From Autumnicola patrickiae (GTDB lineage Bacteria > Bacteroidota > Bacteroidia > Flavobacteriales > Flavobacteriaceae), in NCBI RefSeq assembly GCF_031846525.1, contig NZ_JAVRHM010000021.1, forward strand, positions 1-64,000: a stretch of 64,000 bases of DNA, given 5' to 3'. Every line of letters begins with the position of its first letter. Positions within the stretch are counted from its first letter, which is position 1. A program made the position numbers and the translations under genes. The notes under the pieces are model-generated. The model saw nothing but the letters and a program-made list of their open reading frames with translations, searched no databases and was not told the origin of the DNA. Below, piece after piece: positions 43,601-52,008 of this stretch.

Positions 43601-43891
43601 ATCAAGGGCAGAGTATGGTGCGAAAATTGGTTTTTTAGCAATTTTTTGTTTAAACGGATTGGTCTATAATCGGACCTTGAAACGGAGCCAATCAGCTAAA
43701 TAAAGGTCGAAAATTGCCATTTTTGAGACCTCTTTGCGACGGACGAAAATCGGCAAATTTTAGAAGAGTTGCGATTGTAATTTTCTTCGGGAAGGAAAAA
43801 AAAGCTACGCTTTAGAATCATCACTCAGGCGCAAGTGGCGCTTTTTTTTCGGTAAATTTGGATGTTTTGGCTCGCGGATAATTAAAAAGAC
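43601..43891 (+). ncRNA. Gene-less cassette with a possible structured RNA
   Basis: About 290 bp without a credible protein frame, enclosed by the inverted pair GTTGTGAGGC / GCCTCACAAC. It holds nested complementary segments (GATTGG...CCAATC, GGTC...GACC, AAAGGTC...GACCTCTTT) and ends in a rho-independent terminator (GCGC AAGTG GCGC then eight T, 43829-43849). A cassette encoding a small RNA is a reasonable reading, but no family was recognised. Confidence 0.4.
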
Positions 43892-44022
43892 GCCTCACAA
43901 CAAAATATAAAAACAATGCTAAAGTTTGTCTCAAATCGAAACTCCCTGCTCGCTTGCTGCGCCTGATTTTCCTGCGGAAAATCAAGCTCACCATCGCACA
44001 GTTTTTATATAAAACGTTGGGC
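43892..44022 (+). repeat. Cassette-like element B: attC-like site, 131 bp
   Basis: Outer arms GCCTCACAAC-AAAATATAAAAAC and GTTTTTATATAAAAC-GTTGGGC form a long imperfect inverted repeat. The interior has the conserved block CTGCTCGCTTGCTGCGCC and a sub-hairpin GATTTTCCTGCGGAAAATC, also found in elements D and F. The first core is complementary to the start of the preceding unit and the last core (GTTGGGC) to the end of the following unit, as in integron cassettes. Confidence 0.65.
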
Positions 44023-44043
44023 AAAATTGAATAAAAAAGAGAA

Positions 44044-44769
44044 ATGAAATTAGGAAAGGATTCCAGTTTAGAAATATTGAGGACTTCCAAAGAAAAACTA
44101 ATCCAAGGTTTAAAGGAAAAATCTCCAGATTGGAGCGACTCTGACGATAATGAAATCAATTTGTTCTTAGATATTAATGATAAAAACAAGTACATTTTTT
44201 CAAACTCTGTAATTGATACACTTCATACAATTAAAATTCAAGATGAATTCGACTGTAATATTCTCAAGGAAAGGAAAAGTTCCAATGGAATAATCATAAT
44301 GGACTCTACTGAGCTTTACATTTTTGAGGAAATAAATGAAAAGCTAAAAGTGTTAAATTTTACGGTTTCATTAAAAGATAATTATTCTGATCTTAAAATT
44401 TTCACCTTTAATTTGAATGAGAACGAAAAAATTATCGCAGAAGATATCGAAACAGAAGTATGGAAAAAATTTCTCAGATGTTTAATCTATTTAGATTTCT
44501 TACCCACAAAAATAAAATATATTAATCCAAAAGAAAAATTTGGTACGAGAAAACAAGGGAAGGTTATTAACGAAACTGACCATAAAGTAATCTTGGTTAC
44601 GAAAGCCTGGAACCAGGAGTATAAGACAGCACCAAATACTACTTTCTATAGTAAACCTCATTGGGGAATCAGATGGTCAGGAGTTGGAAGAACAATTCCT
44701 AAAGTAACGTTTATTAAAGGATCTCTAAAGGAATTGAATAAACGCGCAGAAAAAGAAACGAAAAGGTAA
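44044..44769 (+). CDS. Unknown cassette protein
   Basis: A 241-residue soluble protein without recognised domains; mixed alpha/beta N-terminal two-thirds and a basic C-terminal part (HKVILVTKAWNQEYKTAP...HWGIRWSGVGRTIPKVTFIKG). It is the sole gene of a unit bounded by GTTGGGCAAA (44016) and TTTGCCCAAC (44773-44782), a perfect 10-bp inverted pair. No function can be proposed. Confidence 0.7.
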   Translation: MKLGKDSSLEILRTSKEKLIQGLKEKSPDWSDSDDNEINLFLDINDKNKYIFSNSVIDTLHTIKIQDEFDCNILKERKSSNGIIIMDSTELYIFEEINEKLKVLNFTVSLKDNYSDLKIFTFNLNENEKIIAEDIETEVWKKFLRCLIYLDFLPTKIKYINPKEKFGTRKQGKVINETDHKVILVTKAWNQEYKTAPNTTFYSKPHWGIRWSGVGRTIPKVTFIKGSLKELNKRAEKETKR

Positions 44770-44772
44770 AAC

Positions 44773-44921
44773 TTTGCCCAACAGCGTATCCTATGAAAAA
44801 CAATGCTCAAACCTTCACCTAAAATACAAAGACGGTGATGAAATTTATAAAATTACAAAATTACGCACTCAGAACGGTATATTGGAAACTCTTATTGATG
44901 TGGATTTTCAAAAATTATAAT
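44773..44921 (+). pseudogene. Truncated cassette end with gene remnant
   Basis: TTTGCCCAAC and AAAAACAATGCT repeat the start of an attC-like site (as in element B), but no 3' half follows. One reading frame is open from 44774 to 44921 without an ATG and ends KDGDEIYKITKLRTQNGILE... followed by a stop at 44919-44921. This looks like the last 30-45 codons of a lost gene joined to a broken cassette boundary. Confidence 0.4.
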
Positions 44922-45012
44922 TTTGGGCTATTTTAAAATATTATTCTATAATTATTAATTAATAAAGCTTTTGGAGAAAGTTTTCAATTCCATCCAAAAT
45001 AAAATCTTAAAT

Positions 45013-45846
45013 ATGTCAACATTAAAATTACTTTTTTCATCAGTACTGCTAGCTTTTATTTTAATTGGATGTAAACAATCAAGTGGTAATTCTTCAGAAA
45101 TCTCAACTAGTATAGAGAAAGAAAATCTTGCTTCAAGAAAAGAAGAAATTAAAAATAGTATTAAACAGATGTTGGCAACATACGAGTATAGAGATTTAGC
45201 CATACTCTTCGGGGGGAAAGTAACAATGAATCTATCTACCTCACAAGTTGAAGCAGATGATATTTGGGAATTTGCTGATGAAGAACCGCAGGAATTTATA
45301 AACTGGTACGATAATGAAATTTTACCTAAGAGTCAACGTCTCGGTGAAAGATCTGGTACTTCAAAGATTTCTCAAGGAGAAATCCAGAATGATATAGAGC
45401 CTGATTTGGAAAAAACTATTACTTGGATCGGAAGTAAAATTTCCAAATATTCTGTAAATAATGTTTTTGAGGGATATGAATCACTTTTCTTAGATCTTTC
45501 CTTGTCCCCTGACAAACTGGAATATACTTTTATAACTAGAGATAAAGAAGTTATCGGTTCAAAATCGTATGTTACTAACGAGGAAACAATAACATATGTT
45601 TTTCCACTAGAAGATATAGACAAAATATATGTAAAAGAGCAGTGGGATGACTGGTGCTTATTAACTTTTGAATCAAATAATAAACAAATTCAGTTTATAA
45701 ATAGAACGACTGGGGAAAAAAATTTTGAACGGGAAAGAGGTATTCAAATACACTGTGAAGCAGAAGCAGATTTAGAAAAAAGGTTGCAAAAGGCTTTTAA
45801 ACATCTAGAAAAATATAGGGCAAATAAAGTAAGAGAAGCCTTTTAG
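45013..45846 (+). CDS. Lipoprotein of unknown function
   Basis: A 277-residue protein from ATG 45013 (14 residues upstream are unlikely). Signal peptide with lipobox (LIGCK), then an uncharacterised domain ending in EADLEKRLQKAFKHLEKYRANK. The TTG at 44971 is in frame but would hide the signal peptide. It precedes a small membrane protein by 15 bp, so the two may form a pair. No family recognised. Confidence 0.65.
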   Translation: MSTLKLLFSSVLLAFILIGCKQSSGNSSEISTSIEKENLASRKEEIKNSIKQMLATYEYRDLAILFGGKVTMNLSTSQVEADDIWEFADEEPQEFINWYDNEILPKSQRLGERSGTSKISQGEIQNDIEPDLEKTITWIGSKISKYSVNNVFEGYESLFLDLSLSPDKLEYTFITRDKEVIGSKSYVTNEETITYVFPLEDIDKIYVKEQWDDWCLLTFESNNKQIQFINRTTGEKNFERERGIQIHCEAEADLEKRLQKAFKHLEKYRANKVREAF

Positions 45847-45861
45847 AATAAAACATGCAAA

Positions 45862-46254
45862 ATGGCAAAATATAAATACACTATTAAGAATTACTGGTTA
45901 AGGAATGAAAGGCTTTCCGAAGAGGAATTTAATTATTTTAAGAAAGTTATTCATTCTGATCCGGACGCCGATATTTTACCTAAAAAAAGCTTTTGGAAAG
46001 AATTCCCCATTTTACTTTATGCTATAGGAGCGATTCTAATTGGTTTTCCACTCGTAGCAGTTGATGAAGCTTTTTCTTTCCTTCCGGGGATAGGAATTAT
46101 TTCGTTGATATTCTTTTTTATTTTTAATGTTGAGTCTATGACCAATTATTTTTCATTCGTCAAAAGGAGAAACAAAAAAGAGGAGGAACTGAAAAGCACT
46201 TTAAGAGATTGTAGCGACTATTCGGAATATAAAATGAAATTTAAAGAATTGTAG
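45862..46254 (+). CDS. Small membrane protein
   Basis: A 130-residue protein with two closely spaced hydrophobic segments (FPILLYAIGAILIGFPLVAV and FLPGIGIISLIFFFIF) and charged ends. It follows the lipoprotein gene by 15 bp and is followed by element D. Function unknown. Confidence 0.65.
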   Translation: MAKYKYTIKNYWLRNERLSEEEFNYFKKVIHSDPDADILPKKSFWKEFPILLYAIGAILIGFPLVAVDEAFSFLPGIGIISLIFFFIFNVESMTNYFSFVKRRNKKEEELKSTLRDCSDYSEYKMKFKEL

Positions 46255-46291
46255 TTATTTAGTGCGTGCAAACTCGGAAGTGTCGCAAAAG

Positions 46292-46427
46292 TTTATAATA
46301 AAATGTATAAAAAAAGATGCTTAATCCTGTATTGAATCGAACTTCCATGCTTTCTTGCTGCGCCCAATTGTCCTGCGGAAAATCAAGCTCGCCAGCACTG
46401 TTTTTATACAAGATGTGTATTATAAAA
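46292..46427 (+). repeat. Cassette-like element D: attC-like site
   Basis: Arms TTTATAATA..TGTATAAAAA and TTTTTATACA..TATTATAAA form a long imperfect inverted repeat; their sequences differ from element B but keep pairing. The interior (TGCTTTCTTGCTGCGCCC, TCCTGCGGAAAATCAAGCTCGCC) is homologous to B and F. Core bases near 46412 (GATGTGTATTAT) do not fit GTTRRRY. Confidence 0.55.
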
Positions 46428-46434
46428 AACTCAA

Positions 46435-47670
46435 ATGAAAAAATTTCTACTATTAACTCTTAGTTTTATTTCGTTTTCCGTTCACTCCCAAATTGATATT
46501 AAAGACAATGTAAAATTAAAAGCTATTGATAATTCAAAAATTGGTCAATACGATAGTCTTTTTGATTTTGGAAAACAACAAAAGAATAGTGACTACCTAA
46601 AATTCATCGGTCAAGAATTATTTCTGCCTCCTCTATCAAGTAAAAATAAGAAAGGCGTGGACATAGGTGTATTATCTGTTCTAAATTTAAGAACAATTAA
46701 ACCCACCGAACATATTTCTGATACAGCTTATGCTCAAGAAAATCTTAGAGGCATATATGACGGGTATTATGATGAAAAAGCAAAAGAAATAGCTTCCGAC
46801 TTATCAGCCTGCAAGGTAACAAGCAATATTTACAACCCTTTTATATCAATAATAATTGGAAATCCTTCTAATACAACTAAAATTGAACTCAGCCGTGAAA
46901 TCTTTAACAAGAACTATAAAATTATAGATATTACGGACACACGAAATGAAAGTTTAAGGACTAAAACAGAAGATTTAAGAAGATTAAGGTTATGGCTTCA
47001 GACGGAAACGAATGACACTATATACTTTGACAAAGATTTAGATTTTGCAGACCAATCACTAAATCCTTTTTTAGTAAAAGGATTTTACGACTATCACAAA
47101 AAGAATTATGTAGGTAAAAAATTATTTGTTTTTAGAGATAGTGAACAAGATTTCTATGGTAAACCAAAAGATGCATATGTCGATTTAAATACTGGCGAAG
47201 AAATTACACTCAAAACTGGAGAACTTTGGAACTGTGACGAAATCTCATTTATTAATTTGCCCTACCAGGAAACTCTCTCTCCATTCTATATTCTCTCCAA
47301 AGGAAACCAACAAATCAAAATAAAATTAGGAGAGCTTTTTAAATCCGGATTATTAACCTTAGAAGAATTAGATATTTTGTACAACCATTGGTTACAGGAA
47401 AAAAATGAGAGAATAAAAGAAAAAGAAGAGCAATTAGAAAAAGTCAAGAACGATTGCCAACAAAAATTTTCTGAAAGCCATTGTGATAAACTTCTAAAAG
47501 GGCAAATTGAATTAGGTATGACTAAAGAAATGATATTGTATGCTTATGGAACACCATATAAAATATTTACTGCTCAATCCACCACTGGAGTAAACGAAAT
47601 TTATTCATATGGAGGTACGGTTATTTTCTTCAAAAATGAAAAAGTAGTAGCCGTTGAACAATATCATTAA
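46435..47670 (+). CDS. Exported protein with BamE/SmpA-like end
   Basis: A 411-residue protein with signal peptide (KKFLLLTLSFISFSVHSQ), an uncharacterised central region and a C-terminal GMTKEMILYAYGTPYKIFTAQS...YGGTVIFFKNEKVVAVE segment typical of BamE/SmpA-type folds that recur in lipoproteins. A coiled coil (about 318-345) precedes it. It overlaps the next frame's possible TTG start by 17 bp. Confidence 0.65.
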   Translation: MKKFLLLTLSFISFSVHSQIDIKDNVKLKAIDNSKIGQYDSLFDFGKQQKNSDYLKFIGQELFLPPLSSKNKKGVDIGVLSVLNLRTIKPTEHISDTAYAQENLRGIYDGYYDEKAKEIASDLSACKVTSNIYNPFISIIIGNPSNTTKIELSREIFNKNYKIIDITDTRNESLRTKTEDLRRLRLWLQTETNDTIYFDKDLDFADQSLNPFLVKGFYDYHKKNYVGKKLFVFRDSEQDFYGKPKDAYVDLNTGEEITLKTGELWNCDEISFINLPYQETLSPFYILSKGNQQIKIKLGELFKSGLLTLEELDILYNHWLQEKNERIKEKEEQLEKVKNDCQQKFSESHCDKLLKGQIELGMTKEMILYAYGTPYKIFTAQSTTGVNEIYSYGGTVIFFKNEKVVAVEQYH

Positions 47671-47674
47671 AGAA

Positions 47675-48112
47675 ATGTTTGAAATGATTTTATCTAAATA
47701 TCCCATTAATGGAACCTTTAGATTTAAACAATCAGAAAAATTAGCTGTAAAATGCAATGCCCCCTCGGCTTATAGTGGCGTATATCTTATTTTTGAAAAG
47801 GATGAGTTAATTTATATAGGTTCCAGTGGTCAAAGAAAGAATGGAGAGTTAAAAACTCGTGAAACTGGACTTGGAGGAATGAAAGACAGAATTGTAAATG
47901 GCTATCATCCTAAGTTCGGGAAAATAAAGCGAAAGAAAGCATTTCCCGAAAATATGAAAATTGAAAAAATTGAGGAACTCGTGTTCCATTGGTTTGTAAC
48001 ATTTGATTTTATTCAAAACTCCGATTTTCCGACAGATGTAGAAAATAGACTCTGCTCATTGTATAAAAATGAATTCGGCTTTTTACCTCGATGGCATAAA
48101 CAAAAAATGTAA
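47675..48112 (+). CDS. Small GIY-YIG-domain protein
   Basis: A 145-residue protein (ATG 47675; an in-frame TTG at 47654 overlaps the previous gene). It has GVYLIFEKDELIYIGSSGQ (residues about 34-53), the GIY and YIG elements, followed by GGMKDRIVNG with a candidate catalytic arginine. Such single-domain nucleases cut DNA in repair, mobility or defence settings. The two-helix tail (NRLCSLYKNEFGFLPRW) is typical of the family's end. The target is unknown. Confidence 0.7.
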   Translation: MFEMILSKYPINGTFRFKQSEKLAVKCNAPSAYSGVYLIFEKDELIYIGSSGQRKNGELKTRETGLGGMKDRIVNGYHPKFGKIKRKKAFPENMKIEKIEELVFHWFVTFDFIQNSDFPTDVENRLCSLYKNEFGFLPRWHKQKM

Positions 48113-48114
48113 TT

Positions 48115-48399
48115 ATGAAACTTAAAAAAGTTTTCTTGTTAATCTGCATATTAACAACAATAAGCTGTGAATCGGATAAATTTACAACAGCTAATGGCGA
48201 AGTACTTCCAATATCTTCATTAGTAGGTATGGATGTTTTTGACATTGCATATGAATATAGTGAGGTTAGTCCTGAAACATTAAATGGTACTAATAATCAG
48301 AGATGGGTTGTTTATTATGAGGATATAGATGTTACCCTTGTAACAAATAAGACAACGAATATTGTTCAAAGTGCTTCAAAAGGTAAAAACCCAAAATAA
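48115..48399 (+). CDS. Small lipoprotein
   Basis: A 94-residue protein with a signal peptide and lipobox (LTTISCES), then a short beta-rich domain (FDIAYEYSEVSPETLNGTNNQRWVVYY). It starts 2 bp after the GIY-YIG gene. Function unknown. Confidence 0.6.
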   Translation: MKLKKVFLLICILTTISCESDKFTTANGEVLPISSLVGMDVFDIAYEYSEVSPETLNGTNNQRWVVYYEDIDVTLVTNKTTNIVQSASKGKNPK

Positions 48400-48435
48400 C
48401 TTGGGTCATCGATAAACAAGCTGAAACAATAATTA

Positions 48436-48555
48436 AATAACGCAAATTGCGGAATACCTGTCAAAAATGGCATTTTTGATTACCATTTAAAAATGGAGTT
48501 TTACGGACATTTTTTTCTGTCCATCCCGCAACTTGCGTTATTCGAGACGTTATCC
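48436..48555 (+). repeat. Cassette-like element E: inverted-repeat boundary
   Basis: AATAACGCAAATTGCGG and CCGCAACTTGCGTTATT form a strong inverted repeat around a variable interior, followed by TCGAGACGTTATCC. The ending ACGTT is shared with A, B and F, but the interior differs from theirs. Confidence 0.5.
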
Positions 48556-48562
48556 TTCATTT

Positions 48563-49255
48563 ATGAAAAACAAACATCTGAAAATTTTATTAAAGACAAT
48601 TGTTTTCTTATCAGCGATATTCATCATTGTTTATACATTCTTCCTTATAGATATTCCGGAAAAGTTTAATAAAGGCTACGAAATCGGACTTTTATTATTC
48701 AATTTATCTTTCACTATTATTTCTGCTTTTATTTTCTATTTGTTAATCGACTACTATCCAAAAAAAATAAGGAAAAAGGAACTATTATCTAGCCTTGAAA
48801 TTCACATTACACGAATTGAGGAAACATACAATACTATTTTGAAAAACTTAGATTATAGTGGATTGGATATTGATATTTTGACCTATGACAAATGTTCGAA
48901 TGAGGTTTTAAAAAAAGTAATGGCAAATACAAACCCTGACTTCAGAACGGACGTAAATTCACTCACAAAAGAAAAATTATCAATAACAGAATTAATAAAT
49001 AGACAAAAAGGATACGTAGAAAACCAAATCGCCGAACTTGAAAAACATATAGATTTTATCAGTACGGATTTGTATAAACAATTAGTAAACTTAAAAGCGA
49101 TAGACTTAACTTTAATATTTAGAGCAGGAACAGCAATGTTAAAGCGTATAAATGCACCAAACCAGGATTTAGGGATTTTTTCTGACCAACTTTTCGATTA
49201 CATAATTAAAGTCAGAAGCATTCGTGAAGAATGGAATAAAAACGAAAAAAACTAA
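48563..49255 (+). CDS. Membrane protein of unknown function
   Basis: A 230-residue protein from ATG 48563; an in-frame TTG at 48533 lies inside element E and is unlikely. Two N-terminal membrane segments (ILLKTIVFLSAIFIIVYTFFL and LLLFNLSFTIISAFIFYLLI) precede a helical cytoplasmic region. The IS21 element is inserted 2 bp after its stop. A membrane-plus-helical-domain layout is seen in several defence effectors, but no family was recognised. Confidence 0.65.
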   Translation: MKNKHLKILLKTIVFLSAIFIIVYTFFLIDIPEKFNKGYEIGLLLFNLSFTIISAFIFYLLIDYYPKKIRKKELLSSLEIHITRIEETYNTILKNLDYSGLDIDILTYDKCSNEVLKKVMANTNPDFRTDVNSLTKEKLSITELINRQKGYVENQIAELEKHIDFISTDLYKQLVNLKAIDLTLIFRAGTAMLKRINAPNQDLGIFSDQLFDYIIKVRSIREEWNKNEKN

Positions 49256-49472
49256 AGTGGATATTCAGGACTAAGCTGACCCCTCTGAAGATCATCTTTT
49301 AGGTATCTGTCATTCCGGCGGATGCTGACCCCTTTAGAAAATAAAAAAGCTGGCTGGAAAAATGATTCAGGAGCATGTTGACCCCTCGAATTTTTATTCA
49401 GGAGCATATTGACCCCCCCAGCTTTTTGTATTGGTTTTGGTTTATTTGATGGATACCATCAAAAGATAAGTA

Positions 49473-51017
49473 ATGGCCGGAAAACCAAAACGAATGAGTC
49501 AGGTAAAGCAAATACTTCGTATGCACAAAAAGGGCAAGGGCATAAAAACCATTGCCAGGACCCTCTCGATCAGCAAGAATACTGTAAAAGGATATATTAA
49601 AAAGGCACGTGCAGGCAATCTTTCAATTGAAGCGCTATTGGCAATGGAAGACCCGGTACTGGAAGGGAAAATATGGCCCGGAAACCCAGCTTACAAAGAC
49701 GAGCGCTACGAGCATCTTAAGACACAGCTAGAATACTATAGCAAAGAACTTAAAAAAGTAGGTGTTACCCGGCAGTTGCTCTGGGAAGAGTATAAAACAG
49801 GAAACCTTCATCCATATAGCTACGGCCAGTTCTGCTGGCACCTCCAGCAATACCTGCGCAGTGGAAAGCCTTCCATGGTATTGGACCACAAGCCCGGTGA
49901 TAAGCTCTTTATTGACTACGCCGGAAAGACTTTATCTTATATTGATAGGGATACCGGGGAGGAAATTAAGGTCCAGGTATTTGTTGCCTGTCTGCCGTAT
50001 TCCGATTATTGCTTTGCCCTGGCCGTGCCCAGTCAGAAACTGGAAGATTTTATTTATGCCCTTGGTTGCTGTTTAAAAGAACTTGGCGGGGTTCCCCAAA
50101 CCTTGGTTCCGGACAACCTAAAATCGGCAGTAATAAAAGCCAATCCCTATGAGCCTGAACTCAATCGTGCCCTGGAAGACTTTGCCAACCATTATGGCAC
50201 TTCTGTTACCCCGGCACGTCCCAGAAAGCCTCAGGACAAAGGTTTAGTGGAGAACCAGGTGAAGCTGATCTACAGCCGGGTATATGCCAAGCTTCGCAAG
50301 CTCACTTTCTTTGACCTTCCTTCTTTGAACAAAGCCATTGCCCAAAAGGTCAGGGAGCATAACCAGACCCGGATGCAGCAGAAGGATTACTGTAGGGAAG
50401 AAAAGTTCCTGGCCGATGAAAAACATACCCTGCAGCCTTTATCCGAAACAGCCTTCGAGATCAAATATTACAGGGAACATAAAGTGGCCAAGAATAATCA
50501 TATTTACCTGGGACTAGACAAACACTATTACAGCGTTCCCTATACCTACATTGGCATGAAGGTCAAGGTAGTCTACACCCGGTCGCTGGTGAGGATCTAC
50601 CATAAAGCAGGCCTTATTGCCACGCATCCCAGGAACCACAAAAAAGCAGGTTATACCACTCGGAAGGAACACCTGTGTTCCCACCACCAGTATTATAAAG
50701 AGCGTAGCCCTACCTATTACCTGCAACGTGGGTATAACCACTCTGAAGAACTTTACCGGTACATGGAAGCCTTGTTCAAACAGGACAAATACCCCGAGCA
50801 GCTTTACAAAACCTGTGATGGCATATTGAACTTGTCCCGGAAAACTAATCGTAATATTTTTATTAAAGCCTGCAGCATTGCCCTGGACCATGGGCAGTAT
50901 TCTTACCGGTTCTTAAAGCAGGTCCTGGAGAACCGGATGACCGACTATCAGGAGGAACCACAGGTAAAATCCCTACCCACTCATGGGAATATCCGCGGGG
51001 CTTCTTTTTATAAATAA
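49473..51017 (+). CDS. istA: IS21 transposase IstA
   Basis: A 514-residue transposase with an N-terminal HTH (GIKTIARTLSISKNTVKGYIKKA) and an integrase-type DDE core: D in KLFIDYAGKTL, D in TLVPDNLKSAV and E in DKGLVENQVKL. It joins IS ends to target DNA and needs IstB. The ATG at 49473 follows the left end repeats. Confidence 0.95.
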   Translation: MAGKPKRMSQVKQILRMHKKGKGIKTIARTLSISKNTVKGYIKKARAGNLSIEALLAMEDPVLEGKIWPGNPAYKDERYEHLKTQLEYYSKELKKVGVTRQLLWEEYKTGNLHPYSYGQFCWHLQQYLRSGKPSMVLDHKPGDKLFIDYAGKTLSYIDRDTGEEIKVQVFVACLPYSDYCFALAVPSQKLEDFIYALGCCLKELGGVPQTLVPDNLKSAVIKANPYEPELNRALEDFANHYGTSVTPARPRKPQDKGLVENQVKLIYSRVYAKLRKLTFFDLPSLNKAIAQKVREHNQTRMQQKDYCREEKFLADEKHTLQPLSETAFEIKYYREHKVAKNNHIYLGLDKHYYSVPYTYIGMKVKVVYTRSLVRIYHKAGLIATHPRNHKKAGYTTRKEHLCSHHQYYKERSPTYYLQRGYNHSEELYRYMEALFKQDKYPEQLYKTCDGILNLSRKTNRNIFIKACSIALDHGQYSYRFLKQVLENRMTDYQEEPQVKSLPTHGNIRGASFYK

Positions 51018-51041
51018 GTAACTATTAAAATCAAATATCAC

Positions 51042-51761
51042 ATGAACACCATTGAAAACCAATTATCACAACTCCGGCTCGGGGGAATGCACCGAAGCTG
51101 GAAAGCTATGATAGAAACCCGGCAACACCACGAGCTATCCCTGGGGGAAGGCTTAGAAGTATTATTACAAGCCGAAGCCGAAGAACGTGTCCACCGGCGT
51201 TTTGAACGCCTGAAGAAAAGTGCCCAGTTCCGTTACCAGGCTACCATAGAGGAATTAAACCTGGAAACCGCCAGGGGAATCAATAAAGACCAGATCACCG
51301 AACTGGCTACCGGAACATACTTAGAAAAAGGGGAATCGGTATTAGTTACCGGGGCCACAGGCTGCGGCAAAAGCTTCCTTGCCTCGGCTTTAGGACACCA
51401 GGCCTGTAGCCAGGGAAATAAGGTACTGTACTTCAATACACAGAAATTACTGATGAAAACCAAAATGGCCCGTATTGATGGAAGCTTCCTGAAGTTCTTT
51501 GATAAACTGGCTAAGGCCAACCTATTGATCCTGGATGACTTTGGTCTGGCTCATCTGGACAAGAAACAACAAATGGATCTGATGGAAATCATTGAAGACA
51601 GGCACGGAAAATCATCAACCATTATTGCCAGTCAATTACCAGTGGGAAGCTGGTATGATATTATTGGAGAAGCTACCATTGCGGATGCTATTTTGGACCG
51701 TCTGGTACACACTTCCCATCGAATAGAACTTAAGGGAGAAAGTCTTAGAAAAAAACTGTAA
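51042..51761 (+). CDS. istB: IS21 helper ATPase IstB
   Basis: A 239-residue AAA+ protein with Walker A GATGCGKS and Walker B LLILDDFGLA; DRLVHTSHRIELKGESLRKK is the usual IstB end. It selects targets and stimulates IstA. It starts 24 bp after istA. Confidence 0.96.
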   Translation: MNTIENQLSQLRLGGMHRSWKAMIETRQHHELSLGEGLEVLLQAEAEERVHRRFERLKKSAQFRYQATIEELNLETARGINKDQITELATGTYLEKGESVLVTGATGCGKSFLASALGHQACSQGNKVLYFNTQKLLMKTKMARIDGSFLKFFDKLAKANLLILDDFGLAHLDKKQQMDLMEIIEDRHGKSSTIIASQLPVGSWYDIIGEATIADAILDRLVHTSHRIELKGESLRKKL

Positions 51762-51849
51762 TATTGTCATTAACTTATCTTTTTGACCAGAATCTCTAGA
51801 GGGGTCAGTATGGCCTGAACGAGGGGTCAGCATCACCTGAATATCCACT

Positions 51850-51976
51850 AAAGCTAAAAACCATGCTTAAAACTGTCTCAAAATCGAATTTCCGTGCTCG
51901 CTTGCAACGCCTGATTGTCCTGCGGACAATCAGGCTCACCAGCTCACACTGTTTTTTATACGAGACGTTGGCTTTA
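51850..51976 (+). repeat. Cassette-like element F: attC-like site
   Basis: Interior TGTCTCAAAATCGAATTTCC, GTGCTCGCTTGC, and sub-hairpin GATTGTCCTGCGGACAATC are homologous to elements B and D, and the site ends ACTGTTTTTTATACGAGACGTT-GGC. The IS21 element separates it from the gene it would have followed (48563-49255). Confidence 0.6.
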
Positions 51977-52008
51977 ATACAGAAGCTCGACACCAAAAAA
52001 AAGAAAAT

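Larger units (their letters stand above)
49258..51847 (+). mobile_element. IS21-family insertion sequence
   Basis: About 2.59 kb, ends TGGATATTCAGG and its inverse CCTGAATATCCA, flanked by the 6-bp direct repeat CTAAAG (49252-49257 and 51848-51853). Several inner copies of TGACCCCT lie near both ends (left near 49272, 49326, 49379, 49411; right near 51798 and 51820), the multiple transposase sites expected in IS21. It carries istA and istB and is more GC-rich than its surroundings, suggesting recent arrival. Both genes look intact, so it may still be active. Confidence 0.93.

Noticed and set aside
43821..44195. 124-codon frame on the minus strand across element B
   Set aside because: It covers an attC-like repeat and the start of the gene at 44044 in antisense; its composition follows the repeat, so it is not considered a gene.
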